From the NCBI GenBank assembly GCA_009838625.1, contig VXRG01000065.1, forward strand, positions 1-52,551: 52,551 nt of DNA, given 5' to 3'. The number at the start of each line of letters is the position of its first letter. Position 1 is the stretch's first letter. The translations under genes were made by a program, and so were the position numbers. The notes under the pieces were generated by a model that searched no databases, was not told where the DNA came from, and saw nothing but the letters and a program-made list of their open reading frames with translations. Source of the stretch: Caldilineaceae bacterium SB0664_bin_27. GTDB lineage: Bacteria > Chloroflexota > Anaerolineae > Caldilineales > Caldilineaceae. This document shows positions 34,967-45,892 of this stretch, piece by piece.

Positions 34967-37285
34967 ATGGCATACGCAACCTACATGGGCGCACAGATCA
35001 AGCGCAAGGAAGACCCCCGTCTGATCACCGGAAGCGGCTCATACGTGGGCGACCTGAAACTGCCCGGCATGCACCATGTCGCCTTCGTCCGCAGCCCCTA
35101 CGCGCATGCCCGCATCGGCGAGATCGACGCCTCGGCCGCCCTGGCCCTCGACGGCGTCGTCGCCGTAGTGACCGGTGAGGAACTCGCCGCACACACGGAG
35201 CCGATGCCCTTCCCCTTTGAGGTCGGTTCCGCTGACGGCGAGGCCAACAGCGTACGTACCCACCATGCCCTCACGACCGGAAAGGTGCTTCACATGGGAG
35301 AGTGCGTGGCCGCGGTAATCGCCTCTGACGCCGCCACCGCTGCGGATGCCGCCGAGGAGGTCTATGTCGACTGGGAACCACTCCCGGCCGTCGCCGGGAT
35401 CGAGCAGGCGCTCGATGCCGATGCCGCAGTGCTCTTCGACGACATGGACAGCAACGTCCAGGAGGTGTGGCGGCGCAAAGTCGGCGATGTTGATGCCGCC
35501 TTCTCCTCCGCCCACAAAGTCGTAAGCCAGCACATAACCAGCCAGCGGCTCGCCGCTGTGCCTATGGAGGGCCGCAGCATCGTCGCCGCGCCCGATCCAA
35601 CCACGGCAGGCTTGACCGTCTGGACCAGCACGCAAGCGCCCCACCTGGTGCGCGGACAGCTGGCCGCCGTCCTGCGCATGTCCGAAAACGCCATCCGGGT
35701 TATCGCCCCCGAAGTCGGCGGCGGATTCGGCGTAAAGATCGGTATCTATCCCGAGGAAGTGGTGATGGCCAGCCTGGCCATGCGCTACCAGCTTCCGCTG
35801 AGCTGGGTCGAAGGGCGCAGCGAGCACCTGCTCACCACGACGCATGGCCGCGGCCAGATAGCAGACTACGAGCTGGCGGTCACCGAAGACGGCCGCATCA
35901 CCGGCATGAGGATGCGCGTCGTGGCCGACATGGGCGCCTATCCCATCGTGCTGATCATACCCGAGCTGACGGGCTGGATGGCTGTCGGCGTCTACGACAT
36001 TCCCGCACTGGATATAGAGATCGACTGCGTTTTCACCAATACCACGCCCATCGCCGCCTACCGGGGCGCGGGACGGCCGGAAGCGGCCTACTACATTGAA
36101 CGAATGGTAGACCTGGTAGCAAATGAGTTGGGCCTGGATCCGACGGCAGTGCGCCGCAGGAACTTCATTGCCCCCGACGCCTTCCCCTACGACACGCGTA
36201 CCACGCTGACCTACGACAGCGGCGAATACGAGAAGTCTTTGGACAAAGCCCTCGACGTATCCGGCTATGCCTCGCTGCGCGCCGAACAAGAGCAGCGCCG
36301 CAGCCAGCGCAACGGCAACCTGCTTGGAATCGGTCTCGCTACCTACGTGGAGATCTGCGGGTTCGGCCCCTACGAGAGCGCTGAGGTACGCGTCGAGCCC
36401 AGCGGAACGGTCACCGTCTTTACCGGTATCTCCCCGCACGGCCAGGGACAGGAAACGACTTTTGCCCAGATTGTGGCCGATCAGCTGGGAGCAGACTACG
36501 ATCAGATCGTCGTCAAGCACGGCGACACCGCCAACACGCCCATGGGCATCGGTACGATGGGCAGCCGCGGTCTGGCGGTGGGCGGCACAGCCCTCGTGCG
36601 CGCATCCGGCAAAGTGCGGGACAAGGCCAAGGAGATAGCAGGGCACATCCTCGAAGCCGCCGCCGAAGACATTGAGCTGACGGAAGGGCAGTACCAGGTG
36701 CGGGGCGTCCCCGACAAGGCCGTAACCCTCGTCGATATCGCCGCACGCGCCTACAGCGATGACCTGCCAGACGCGATCGACACGGGTCTCGAAGGCACCG
36801 ACTATTTCCGGCCCGACCTGGTCTATCCGTTCGGCACGCACGTCGCCGTGGTCGAGGTCGAGCAGGCCACAGGCGGCGTTACCATACGCGAATACTATTC
36901 CGTCGACGACTGCGGGCCGCGTATCAGCCCCAAGCTGGTCGACGGCCAGGTCCACGGCGGCCTTGCCCAGGGCATCGCCCAAGCGCTTTTGGAAGAGGTG
37001 GTCTACAGCGAGGAAGGTCAGCTGCTGACGGGTACGCTGATGGACTATGCCATCCCCAAAGCCGCGCAGTTCCCCCGCTTTGTGACAGACTCAACCGTGA
37101 CGAATACGCCCCATAACCCGCTTGGCGCAAAGGGCATCGGTGAAGCCGCCACCATCGGCTCCACGCCTGCTATCGCCAACGCGGTCATGGACGCTCTCAA
37201 GCCGCTGGGCGTACACCATCTCGACATGCCCCTGACACCCGAGAAGATCTGGCAGGCAATTAACTCGAACGGGGCCGCCGCCTGA
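34967..37285 (+). CDS. Xanthine-dehydrogenase-family molybdopterin subunit (CoxL form-II type)
   Basis: 772-aa molybdenum hydroxylase large subunit. GGGFGVK at 251-257, the active-site loop AYRGAGR at 364-370, which marks form-II rather than true CO dehydrogenase (AYRCSFR), GHGQGQETTFAQ, and GAKGIGEA with the catalytic Glu at about 725. The enzyme hydroxylates an unidentified aldehyde or aromatic. The FAD (medium) and 2Fe-2S (small) subunits are not adjacent, which is unusual. The moeA/moaCDE cluster at 12.7-15.3 kb would supply its cofactor. MaoC-like and PhyH genes follow on the same strand. Confidence 0.9.
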   Translation: MAYATYMGAQIKRKEDPRLITGSGSYVGDLKLPGMHHVAFVRSPYAHARIGEIDASAALALDGVVAVVTGEELAAHTEPMPFPFEVGSADGEANSVRTHHALTTGKVLHMGECVAAVIASDAATAADAAEEVYVDWEPLPAVAGIEQALDADAAVLFDDMDSNVQEVWRRKVGDVDAAFSSAHKVVSQHITSQRLAAVPMEGRSIVAAPDPTTAGLTVWTSTQAPHLVRGQLAAVLRMSENAIRVIAPEVGGGFGVKIGIYPEEVVMASLAMRYQLPLSWVEGRSEHLLTTTHGRGQIADYELAVTEDGRITGMRMRVVADMGAYPIVLIIPELTGWMAVGVYDIPALDIEIDCVFTNTTPIAAYRGAGRPEAAYYIERMVDLVANELGLDPTAVRRRNFIAPDAFPYDTRTTLTYDSGEYEKSLDKALDVSGYASLRAEQEQRRSQRNGNLLGIGLATYVEICGFGPYESAEVRVEPSGTVTVFTGISPHGQGQETTFAQIVADQLGADYDQIVVKHGDTANTPMGIGTMGSRGLAVGGTALVRASGKVRDKAKEIAGHILEAAAEDIELTEGQYQVRGVPDKAVTLVDIAARAYSDDLPDAIDTGLEGTDYFRPDLVYPFGTHVAVVEVEQATGGVTIREYYSVDDCGPRISPKLVDGQVHGGLAQGIAQALLEEVVYSEEGQLLTGTLMDYAIPKAAQFPRFVTDSTVTNTPHNPLGAKGIGEAATIGSTPAIANAVMDALKPLGVHHLDMPLTPEKIWQAINSNGAAA

Positions 37286-37318
37286 ACCGCGTCGATCTGA
37301 GAAGAGAGGAGACCCAGG

Positions 37319-37753
37319 GTGAGCAGCTTCCACGTGGACATTGGCGATAGCGTTTCATTCAGCAAGACCGTCGGCGAGAGCGACGTTTACCTCTTCGCCG
37401 GCATCACCGGTGATCTGGCGCCGAACCACGTCGACGAAGAGTACATGAAACGCTCCAGCTACGGTACCCGTATCGCCCACGGCGCGCTCCTCATCGGCTA
37501 CATGTCTACCGCCTCATCCATGGCGATCGCAGACTCTCGCGGCAGCGACGAGGAGACGCCGGTCTCACTGGGTTACGACCGCATCCGCTTTCTCGCGCCG
37601 GTCTTCCTGGGCGACACGATCACCGTTCACTACGAAATCGTTTCAATTGACCAGGAGCGCAGACGGTCCGTATCCGACATACGCGTAACCAATCAGTCTG
37701 GAGAGCTAGTTGCCGTAGCCCAGCACATCCTCAAATGGGTGGCGAACAGGTAG
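37319..37753 (+). CDS. MaoC-like (R)-hydratase/dehydratase
   Basis: 144-aa hot-dog fold. The (R)-hydratase signature is clear: FAGITGDLAPNHVDEEYM, then RIAHGALLIGYMS, with the catalytic Asp and His. It would hydrate or dehydrate a CoA-linked enoyl substrate. GTG 37,319 is preceded by GAGGAG at about 37,306-37,311, 33 bp after the molybdo-enzyme stop, so the two are probably co-transcribed. Confidence 0.88.
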   Translation: MSSFHVDIGDSVSFSKTVGESDVYLFAGITGDLAPNHVDEEYMKRSSYGTRIAHGALLIGYMSTASSMAIADSRGSDEETPVSLGYDRIRFLAPVFLGDTITVHYEIVSIDQERRRSVSDIRVTNQSGELVAVAQHILKWVANR

Positions 37754-37769
37754 AGAAGAGAGGGGTACC

Positions 37770-38513
37770 ATGAATCAGGAATGGCGTAAACAGATAGAGG
37801 AGACCGCGGTACTGAATCTGGGTCAGGTTCTGGAAGGCGAGGAGTTGGACTATTTCCGCAATATGTTCGACACGGATCGCTCAGACTACCGCTACTTCTG
37901 GCGCGCTTACGGCCATCACCAGGTCGCCAACTACGACGCGCTGATCACCACCCCGCGCTTCGACGAGCTGATTCGCCATCCGCGCATACTGCCCGTCATC
38001 GAAGAGCTGATGGGCGGTCCCGTCTGCTTCGGCGAAATAGGCCTGCGCTATATGGGCCCCTACGACGGCCAACTCCACCGCGGATGGCATCGCGACAAGC
38101 CGCACCTGCCCGACCACCCGCTGCGCATGGACTACATTCAGCTTATGGTCTACCTGACCGACGTGGACGAGAGTACGCACTGCATCTCCTTCTCGCCCGA
38201 GTCGATCGACCAGCCCGTACTCAAGGACCAGCAGGCCCAACTGGACCGCGGCGGCATCTACGACCTCCACGGTCCGGCAGGGACCTGCGCACTCTTCAAT
38301 GTCGCTGCCCTGCACACCGCCACAACCCGCCCTACCATCTCAGAACGCAAGACAGTTCAGATCTACTACGGACACCGTGACAGAGCCCCTCTTGCCAACG
38401 ACTCCGGCATTCCAGCCACTTTGTGGCGCGATCACCCGGACGCAGAAACACGGGCCTTTTACGGAGTCTTGAACCAGCGTACCAAACTCTATATGGCTGC
38501 CTTTGGCAACTGA
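37770..38513 (+). CDS. Phytanoyl-CoA dioxygenase (PhyH) family protein
   Basis: 247-aa Fe(II)/2-oxoglutarate-dependent oxygenase. The iron facial triad is His107-x-Asp109 (GWHRDKPH) plus His182 in NVAALHTATTRPT, with Arg187 or Arg193 for 2-oxoglutarate. GAGGGG precedes the ATG, and the gene begins 16 bp after the MaoC-like stop. PhyH proteins are expanded in marine and sponge-associated bacteria and act on diverse substrates; the one here is unknown. Confidence 0.88.
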   Translation: MNQEWRKQIEETAVLNLGQVLEGEELDYFRNMFDTDRSDYRYFWRAYGHHQVANYDALITTPRFDELIRHPRILPVIEELMGGPVCFGEIGLRYMGPYDGQLHRGWHRDKPHLPDHPLRMDYIQLMVYLTDVDESTHCISFSPESIDQPVLKDQQAQLDRGGIYDLHGPAGTCALFNVAALHTATTRPTISERKTVQIYYGHRDRAPLANDSGIPATLWRDHPDAETRAFYGVLNQRTKLYMAAFGN

Positions 38514-38524
38514 TCAAACCTGCT

Positions 38525-39625
38525 TCAGACCGGGCTGATCTCCCGGCAGCGCTCCAGAATCTCCACCTGCCGCCGCACACTGGCCGCCGAAATCGCCGTC
38601 TGTTCCCCTGTGCGGATGGTCGTATAGATGTCTTCATAGAGACTGAACATGCCCGTGAAGAAGTTGAACTCGGGCGTGAAAGTCTCCTCTTTCCAGGGCA
38701 GTGTTTCGCTGTTGTAGCTGCGGTCCGGGGTCGGCTCTGTGTCCAGCACGAGCGGCGGCGCCTCTTCCGGGTCGAAATACTTCCAGCTGACCGAGCGCCG
38801 GTCCGCGCTCACGAGCGTCCCCTGCGTTCCCATGACCAGCCACGCGTCCTGCGGATAGGCGCAGCAGTTGGTCATCTCCACGTCGATGACAGGCCCGTCG
38901 TTCGGCTTGATGACCAGCTTGACGTGGCTCTCCGCGTCCCCGGCGAACAGGGGCGTCGTCTCCATCTGGCAGAAGATCTCCGGGTTGGGATCGTCGAAGA
39001 AGTGAATCGCCCAATCGATCGAGTGGGCTCCCTTGTTGTTCAGGTCGCCGCCGCCGTATTTCTTGAGCGTCTGCCAGTCCCAGCGCCTGCGAAAGCCGTT
39101 GCCGGTAATCCGCATCTGCACGATGCGACCCAATACGCCTGAATCGACCACCTCCTTCACCTTCAGGAAGTCGGCGTGATAGCGGTAGTTCTGATTGACG
39201 GTCAGAAGCATCCCCGTCTCTTCGGCGACTGCGATCATTTCGTCAACACCGGCCAGCGTAGGCGCCATCGGCTTCTCGACGATGACATGCTTCCCGGCCC
39301 GCATCGCCGCGGAAGCGTCGCTCACGTGCAGCTGGCTGGGCGTCGCGACGACGAGCAGCTCCACCGCATTGTCGGCGATGATCTCATCGATGTTTGAGTA
39401 GGCCAGGCAGTCAAACCGTTCGATCGCCTCCTCCTGGCGTGCAGGATCTGGATCGCAAACCGCCGTGACGCTGAACTTCTCACCGATCTGGGCCAGGACG
39501 TTTGCGTGGATGCTCCAGCCGCTCCGGCCCAATCCGCTGATTCCGATTCTCAAGGGCTCGTCCGAGGTTCCGGTCTGATTACCGTTGCTCATGTCCGGGC
39601 CGCTCCTTGGCGTAGACTCTGCCAT
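38525..39625 (-). CDS. Gfo/Idh/MocA-family oxidoreductase (second)
   Basis: 366 aa. RIGISGLGRSGWSIHANVL, VVATPSQLHVSDA and VEKPMAPTL form the NAD(P)-binding domain. NQNYRYHADFLKVKEVVDSG and GGGDLNNKGAHSIDWAIHFF belong to the substrate domain with the catalytic Lys/His pair. The N-terminal 24 residues may be untranslated (a second Met lies at 12). It converges on the PhyH gene, only 11 bp apart. Probably a sugar dehydrogenase. Confidence 0.88.
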   Translation of the reverse strand: MAESTPRSGPDMSNGNQTGTSDEPLRIGISGLGRSGWSIHANVLAQIGEKFSVTAVCDPDPARQEEAIERFDCLAYSNIDEIIADNAVELLVVATPSQLHVSDASAAMRAGKHVIVEKPMAPTLAGVDEMIAVAEETGMLLTVNQNYRYHADFLKVKEVVDSGVLGRIVQMRITGNGFRRRWDWQTLKKYGGGDLNNKGAHSIDWAIHFFDDPNPEIFCQMETTPLFAGDAESHVKLVIKPNDGPVIDVEMTNCCAYPQDAWLVMGTQGTLVSADRRSVSWKYFDPEEAPPLVLDTEPTPDRSYNSETLPWKEETFTPEFNFFTGMFSLYEDIYTTIRTGEQTAISAASVRRQVEILERCREISPV

Positions 39626-39721
39626 GCTATGCTTCCTTCCTTGTGTGATTTGTTTGACCGCTCAACGCGCGAAACATCAACCGCCGCTAAGCAGAAATGT
39701 CCTGTAAGGGAGTGAAAACAG

Positions 39722-39746
39722 TGCTATAATGGGTTGTTCGGACAAC
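39722..39746 (+). promoter_or_regulatory. Extended -10 promoter with adjacent palindrome
   Basis: TGCTATAAT (39,722-39,730) is a perfect extended -10. Three bases on, GTTGT-TCGG-ACAAC (39,733-39,746) forms a hairpin or operator right at the expected transcription start. It would fire rightward into the repeat arrays, suggesting a non-coding transcript. Confidence 0.45.
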
Positions 39747-39868
39747 GGCACTAGCATAGCAGATAGTCCAGCTATGTCGTAAAACCGCACGTCTTTCGTT
39801 GCCCGTCAGGCCTTTCACAATCGGAGATCACGAGAGTTCCTGTTTTGGCTTTCTCTCCTGTACCGGTC

Positions 39869-40054
39869 GTAAACGCTTGCAGACTCTCATAGACTTTCGT
39901 ACGAGAATCTCAGTACCTTGTGCAACACTTGTAAGCGCTCGCAAATCCACTAAGAAATATTTTGTGCACCCTTGGAGCCCTTTGCAACACTCGTAAACGC
40001 TTGCAGACTCTTGCGCTCTCTTGTGAACGGTCGCAATGCGCTATTGACATCAAA
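39869..40054. repeat. 62-bp-period tandem repeat
   Basis: GTAAACGCTTGCAGACTCT at 39,869 and 39,993 are identical, and GTAAGCGCTCGCAAATCCA at 39,931 is a variant; starts are exactly 62 bp apart. The unit ends are also alike (TTGTGCAACACTT and TTTGCAACACTC). A half-unit variant (GTGAACGGTCGCAAT) occurs at 40,023. Confidence 0.8.
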
Positions 40055-40169
40055 GGAGAATCGTTGGCCGGGCCTATTGCACCATGTTGCGTTGAACTCT
40101 TTGGAGGTTGTCCGAAATGGAGGAGCAGGCCTTGGACCTGCCCACGCAAGTAGATGCACTTTTCCCTCA

Positions 40170-40500
40170 AAACATCTTTCCATTCTCTCAGTTGAGGCGT
40201 TAATGGAACAGGGGGTCCCCCCAAAAACGTGCCAAATTGTGCCAAATTGTGCCATGTCGAGCCTAACTCCTTCTCTGCTCTCTTAGTTGAGCAGTTGAAG
40301 AGAAAAAGGGGGTCCCCCCCAAATACGTGCCAAATTGTGCCAAATTGTGCCATTTCGCGCCCAAATCCTTCTCCGCTTTCACTTTTGAGTATATGAATGG
40401 AACCGGAGTGGCCCCCAAAACCGTGCCGCAAAAGTGCCAACTTGTGCCAAGTCGCGCTTTAGAGCTTCTCCGCTTTCACTGTTGAGTAACTGAATCGCAA
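40170..40500. repeat. ~98-bp-period tandem repeat
   Basis: About 3.4 degenerate units. The core CGTGCCAAATTGTGCCAAAT occurs at 40,228 and 40,326, with a diverged form at 40,422 (spacings 98 and 96). Other unit parts repeat too: GGGGGTCCCCCC (40,211 and about 40,309), TTCTCCGCTTTCAC (about 40,369 and 40,467) and GTTGAG. Within each unit TGCCAAATTG is itself doubled. Confidence 0.8.
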
Positions 40501-40880
40501 GGCTCGCTGACGCTCGTCAGAAGAGCAGTTTGCGGGACCAAACAGCCCGTCCGCGCAAGGCGCCGGCAGTATCGCCGGTAAAGTCCGATACGCTTCATCT
40601 GTTCTTCGAGGCATTTCGCGTCGCGTTCCGCGTCGAAGAGTGTTGCTCTGCCTCGCCGCACGGTCCGCCGAAGTCTGAAATCGCATTACGTAGCCGCCAA
40701 ACCTTTAGATGCTTCTGCGCTGACCGTTGCAGGCACTGCGGCGGTCAGTGGGTTTTGGGCTTAGAAGACATGCGGGAGGGCAGGCTGGGCCAAGGCCCTC
40801 CTAGGGACCCGAACTCGCCGGTCGCGCCAGACCTGGACTCGCCTGCAGGAACAATAGCCGCTACGGCGAATCAAGCGAGT

Positions 40881-40891
40881 TGGTATATAAT
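40881..40891 (+). promoter_or_regulatory. Extended -10 promoter of the radical SAM selenoprotein gene
   Basis: TGGTATATAAT: TG-n-TATATA/TATAAT about 85 bp upstream of ATG 40,973, with no good -35. It supports the ATG at 40,973 rather than the open frame beginning at 40,880, which would overlap the promoter. Confidence 0.5.
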
Positions 40892-40972
40892 CCAGGCGTG
40901 TATGACTTGAATGGCCTTCCTGTAGAGTTGGCGCGGACCGCCAACCAAGCGGCCGCACACGAGACGGTGCCA

Positions 40973-42517
40973 ATGCGTTTCTCAGTCCTGCTGGTCTCCT
41001 GCTACGAACTCGGCCATCAGCCTCTCAGCCTGGCCTGGCCGCTGGCCGCCCTCCGGGAAGCCACCCTTGACGCCGCAACTGCCGACCTGGCCGTCGAGGA
41101 GTTCCCAACCGGCAGAGCGGCCGGCGCCGACCTGATCGCCATTGCCGTACCCATGCACACTGCGCTGCGCATCGGCGTGGACGCGGCGCGGAAGGCGCGC
41201 GCAGCGAATCCTGACGCCCACCTCTGCTTCTTCGGCCTCTACGCCTGGCTCAACCGCCACTATCTGCTGCAACTTGATGGAAGCAAGGGGCCGGTCGCCG
41301 ATTCGGTTGTCGCCGGTGAAGCGGAGCCAGTCCTGGTCGCTCTGGCAAACGCCCTGCACGCAAGCATGCCGGCAGCAGATGTCCCCGGTCTTACCACCCT
41401 CGACCATGAGGCATCACCTCATCTGGGGCGGCACTCTCTGCCGCTTCCGGATCGAACATCATTGCCCTCCCTGGACAACTATGCTCATTACGTTCCAGGT
41501 TCGTCTTCAGACGCCGAGGGGATGTCAACAGGCAACGGTGAACGGGTCGAAGATCCTGTAGCCTACCCGGCCGGCTATACTGAGGCCAGCCGCGGCTGTC
41601 TGCACACCTGCCGCCACTGTCCGGTCGTGCCAGTTTACAATGGCCGCTTTTTCGTCGTACCCGTCGAAACCGTCATCGCCGACATCGCCCAGCAGGTCGA
41701 ATACGGCGCCCAGCATATAACTTTCGGTGACCCTGATTTTCTCAATGGTCCCGGCCACGCCCGCAAAGTAGCCAGAGCCCTCAATTCCGCCTTCCCCCAT
41801 GTCAGCTTCGATTTCACGGCAAAAGTGGAACACCTGCTCAAGCATCGCCGGCTCCTGCCGGAAATGGCGGAGCAAGGGGCATCATTCGTTGTCTCTGCCT
41901 TCGAGTCAACCAGCGAACATGTACTCTCCCGTCTCCAAAAAGGCCACACACGCCAACAGATGGAGGAGGCCCTGGCCGTCGTGGCGGAGGCAGGCCTCTC
42001 GATCCAACCGACCTGGATGCCCTTTACACCCTGGACCAGCCTGGACGACTATCTCTTCATGCTGCAATGGATCCGTGACCAGGGCCTGATACCGCAAGTA
42101 CCCGCTGTGCAGCTCTCGATTCGAATGTTGGTTCCTCCAGGGAGCGCCCTACTCTCTGAAGAAGACACTGAGGCATGGCAGGGAACGCTGGACGCGCCAA
42201 ATTTCACTTTCCAATGGCAGCACCCAGACCCGCGCATGGACGCACTCCAGCAACAGGTAGCGCGCATCGCGGAATTGGCGGGCCAGTATGAAGCGGAAGG
42301 TTCGTCCGGCGCCGGCGGAGGAAACCTGCCGGATCCAGTCGGAGACGCGGCCAGTCCGTACGCTGTATTCCATCGCATCCAATGTGCCGCTCACAATGTC
42401 GCCGGTCGCCCGCCCCCCGTTTTGCCGCCTCTCTCCTCTTACATTCCCCGGCCGCCGCGCCTGACCGAGCACTGGTTCTGCTGAGCGGAGCCCACCGCCG
42501 ACCAGTTGGCCGGCTGA
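40973..42517 (+). CDS. CUAEP-tail radical SAM selenoprotein (UGA at 42,482 read as selenocysteine)
   Basis: 514 aa including selenocysteine. A B12-binding-like N-terminal domain (about 1-130; FSVLLVSCYELGHQPLSLAW), then a radical SAM domain with Cys209, Cys213, Cys216 in RGCLHTCRHCP, FGDPDFLNG and STSEHVLSRLQKGHT. The conventional frame ends HWFC-TGA at 42,482-42,484, but the codons after it read AEPTADQLAG then TGA (42,515-42,517). WFC-U-AEP is the tail of the CUAEP/CCAEP radical SAM family, in which U and C alternate, so I extend the gene through the UGA. A hairpin lies 12 nt downstream. The reaction catalysed is unknown. Confidence 0.85.
42482..42484 (+). other. Selenocysteine UGA codon (residue 504)
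   Basis: TGA between TGC (Cys503) and GCG-GAG-CCC (Ala-Glu-Pro). The downstream frame is open for 10 codons and spells the conserved family tail. Family knowledge: related proteins have Cys at this position. Confidence 0.82.
42497..42514 (+). promoter_or_regulatory. Candidate bacterial SECIS hairpin
   Basis: GCCGACC-AGTT-GGCCGGC: four G:C pairs, one A-C mismatch and two more G:C pairs around the loop AGTT with G and U at the apex. The loop begins 20 nt after the UGA, within the spacing usual for SelB-recognised SECIS elements. It ends just before the stop codon. Confidence 0.6.
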
Positions 42518-42526
42518 AATGAACGC

Positions 42527-44134
42527 ATGAACGACCGTTCCACAGCTGAAGGCATCCTGTTTACCGATCAGTATCACCTGACGATGGCGCAGTTGTACTT
42601 TCGCCTTGGGATGCACGAACGGCAGGCCCAGTTCGACCACTTCTTTCGAAACTATCCGGACTACGGCGAGCACAGGGCCGGCTTCTGCGTCAATGCCGGG
42701 CTGGAGTGGCTGCTGGACTGGATGGAGGGTGCCCGTTTCGGCGAGCAGGAAATCTCGCTGTTGCGGGGCATGACCTCCCGTAGCGGAAGCCGGCTCTTTG
42801 ACGAAGATTTCCTGTCCTGGCTGGGCGAACACGGTGACTTCAGCGGCATCTCGATTCAGGCAGTTCCCGAAGGGCGGGTCGTACATGCCCACGTGCCTCT
42901 GACCGTTGTGAACGGCCCTCTTGCCCTGGCCCAGATCCTGGAAACACCGCTGCTGAACATTCTCAACTACCAGACGCTCATCGCTACCAAGGCAGCCCGC
43001 GTGCGTGAGAGCGCCGGCGACGCGCTGGTGCTCGAGTTTGGCGTGCGCCGCGCGCATGACCGGGGCGGCAATGCCGGTACGCGCGCGGCACTGATCGGCG
43101 GCGCCGACTTCTCCTCCAATGCCGGCGTCTCGCACATGCTGGGCTACCCCCCCAAAGGCACGCACGCCCACTCACTCGTACAGGCCTTCCTGGCGCAGGG
43201 CATGACCGAGCTCGACGCCTTTCAGGCGTACGCCGATATCTATCCGGACGAATGCCTGCTCCTCGTAGATACGATCGATACGCTGGAGAGCGGAGTGCCC
43301 AATGCGATTCGCGTTTTCGAAAGGCTGAGGCAAAAAGGGTATGCGCCCGTGGGCGTGCGCCTTGATTCAGGCGATCTCGCCCGGTTGAGTACGCGTGTTG
43401 CTCAAATGCTGGATGAAGCCGGCTTTCCCAACGCGTCGATTGTGCTTTCCAATGAACTGGATGAACTGAGGATACGGGACATCAGGTTGCAGATCGTTCG
43501 CGATGCGGCGGAGAGCGGGCAGGACGCCGATAGTATTGTCAACCGCCTCGTTTACGGTGTAGGGACCCGCCTGGTCACTTCGGAGGGGGACAGTTCATTG
43601 GGCGGCGTCTACAAGCTGGTCGGTCTGAAAGTAGACAAGACTTGGAAACCGGCGATAAAGGTCTCGGAGGATCCCGGCAAGACGGCGATCCCCGGCAACA
43701 AGCGGGTATGGCGCATCGTCGACGCGCGCGGCCTGGCTGCCGCCGACCTCTTGACGCTCAAAGAGGAGGACCCGGCAGGCGACTGGCAGAACGAATGCAG
43801 CCGGGACAGCCTTGCGGACCGGCCGGACGGCTTCAATTTACAACTGCTCAATCAAAGTCATATGTCCCAGCGCCGGTGCATGCCCTTCGCGAGCATCTCC
43901 CGGATTGAGCCGCTGCTGTCAGACGTGATGACGGCAGGGCGACTCGTGTACGAAAGGCCTTCTTTGGAGGAGATCCGGGCCTTTCGCCAGGCGGACGTGG
44001 CCGAACTTGATGAGGAGGTACGCAGGCTGATCGATCCGAAACCGTATCAGGTAGCAGTCAGCGGGAGCCTGTGGGCGCTGCAGGAGAAGCTTCTGCGCAG
44101 GCTGTCGACCGGCAGGGCTGGCCCGAATTCTTGA
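42527..44134 (+). CDS. pncB: Nicotinate phosphoribosyltransferase
   Basis: 535 aa; makes nicotinate mononucleotide from nicotinate and PRPP in NAD salvage. Recognised by the N-terminal [42 protein letters not shown] with the catalytic His region, [22 protein letters not shown] and [20 protein letters not shown]. The length matches long bacterial and eukaryote-like NAPRT. The start is 9 bp after the selenoprotein stop with no good ribosome binding site, implying coupling to readthrough of the UGA, an interesting dependence. Confidence 0.92.
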   Translation: MNDRSTAEGILFTDQYHLTMAQLYFRLGMHERQAQFDHFFRNYPDYGEHRAGFCVNAGLEWLLDWMEGARFGEQEISLLRGMTSRSGSRLFDEDFLSWLGEHGDFSGISIQAVPEGRVVHAHVPLTVVNGPLALAQILETPLLNILNYQTLIATKAARVRESAGDALVLEFGVRRAHDRGGNAGTRAALIGGADFSSNAGVSHMLGYPPKGTHAHSLVQAFLAQGMTELDAFQAYADIYPDECLLLVDTIDTLESGVPNAIRVFERLRQKGYAPVGVRLDSGDLARLSTRVAQMLDEAGFPNASIVLSNELDELRIRDIRLQIVRDAAESGQDADSIVNRLVYGVGTRLVTSEGDSSLGGVYKLVGLKVDKTWKPAIKVSEDPGKTAIPGNKRVWRIVDARGLAAADLLTLKEEDPAGDWQNECSRDSLADRPDGFNLQLLNQSHMSQRRCMPFASISRIEPLLSDVMTAGRLVYERPSLEEIRAFRQADVAELDEEVRRLIDPKPYQVAVSGSLWALQEKLLRRLSTGRAGPNS

Positions 44135-44254
44135 CCAAGCACCGTCACATCGATAGAATACATCCTGCACAAAGAGCGCGCCGCGCCGCGACAGTTCCGC
44201 AGTACTGCATTTGCCGGCGATCAAGAGGCCGCTTCGCCTGCTGAAGAGGATAAA

Positions 44255-45811
<1,557 letters not shown>

Positions 45812-45892
45812 TTCCATGCCGGCGCGTGCGCTGTCTGCGTGCGCTGGGACGAAACCAACTAGCGGGCCGCGGCCTGGTCGATTGCTTCCCAT

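Larger units (their letters stand above)
39626..40972. other. 1.3-kb gap with two tandem arrays
   Basis: No credible gene. It holds an extended -10 promoter with a palindrome (39,722-39,746), a 62-bp-period array (39,869-40,050), a ~98-bp-period array (40,170-40,500), then G+C-rich unassigned sequence up to the promoter of the radical SAM gene. An antisense frame of 176 codons spans both arrays, but the 98-bp and 62-bp periods are not multiples of three, arguing against coding. Confidence 0.6.

Noticed and set aside
35039..36982. Long antisense open frame (over 640 codons) under the molybdo-hydroxylase gene
   Set aside because: It mirrors a G+C-rich, codon-biased real gene with full CoxL motifs; its translation has no recognisable domain.
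34967..37285. True aerobic CO dehydrogenase large subunit
   Set aside because: The active-site loop is AYRGAGR, not AYRCSFR, and coxM/coxS are missing.
40228..40450. Sigma-54 promoters (TTGGCAC elements on the minus strand)
   Set aside because: The TGGCAC boxes are part of a tandem repeat, lack the GC element at the right spacing, and no sigma-54-dependent activator is present.
39869..40500. CRISPR array
   Set aside because: Repeats are degenerate, few, with periods of 62 and 98 bp without distinct spacers, and there are no cas genes.
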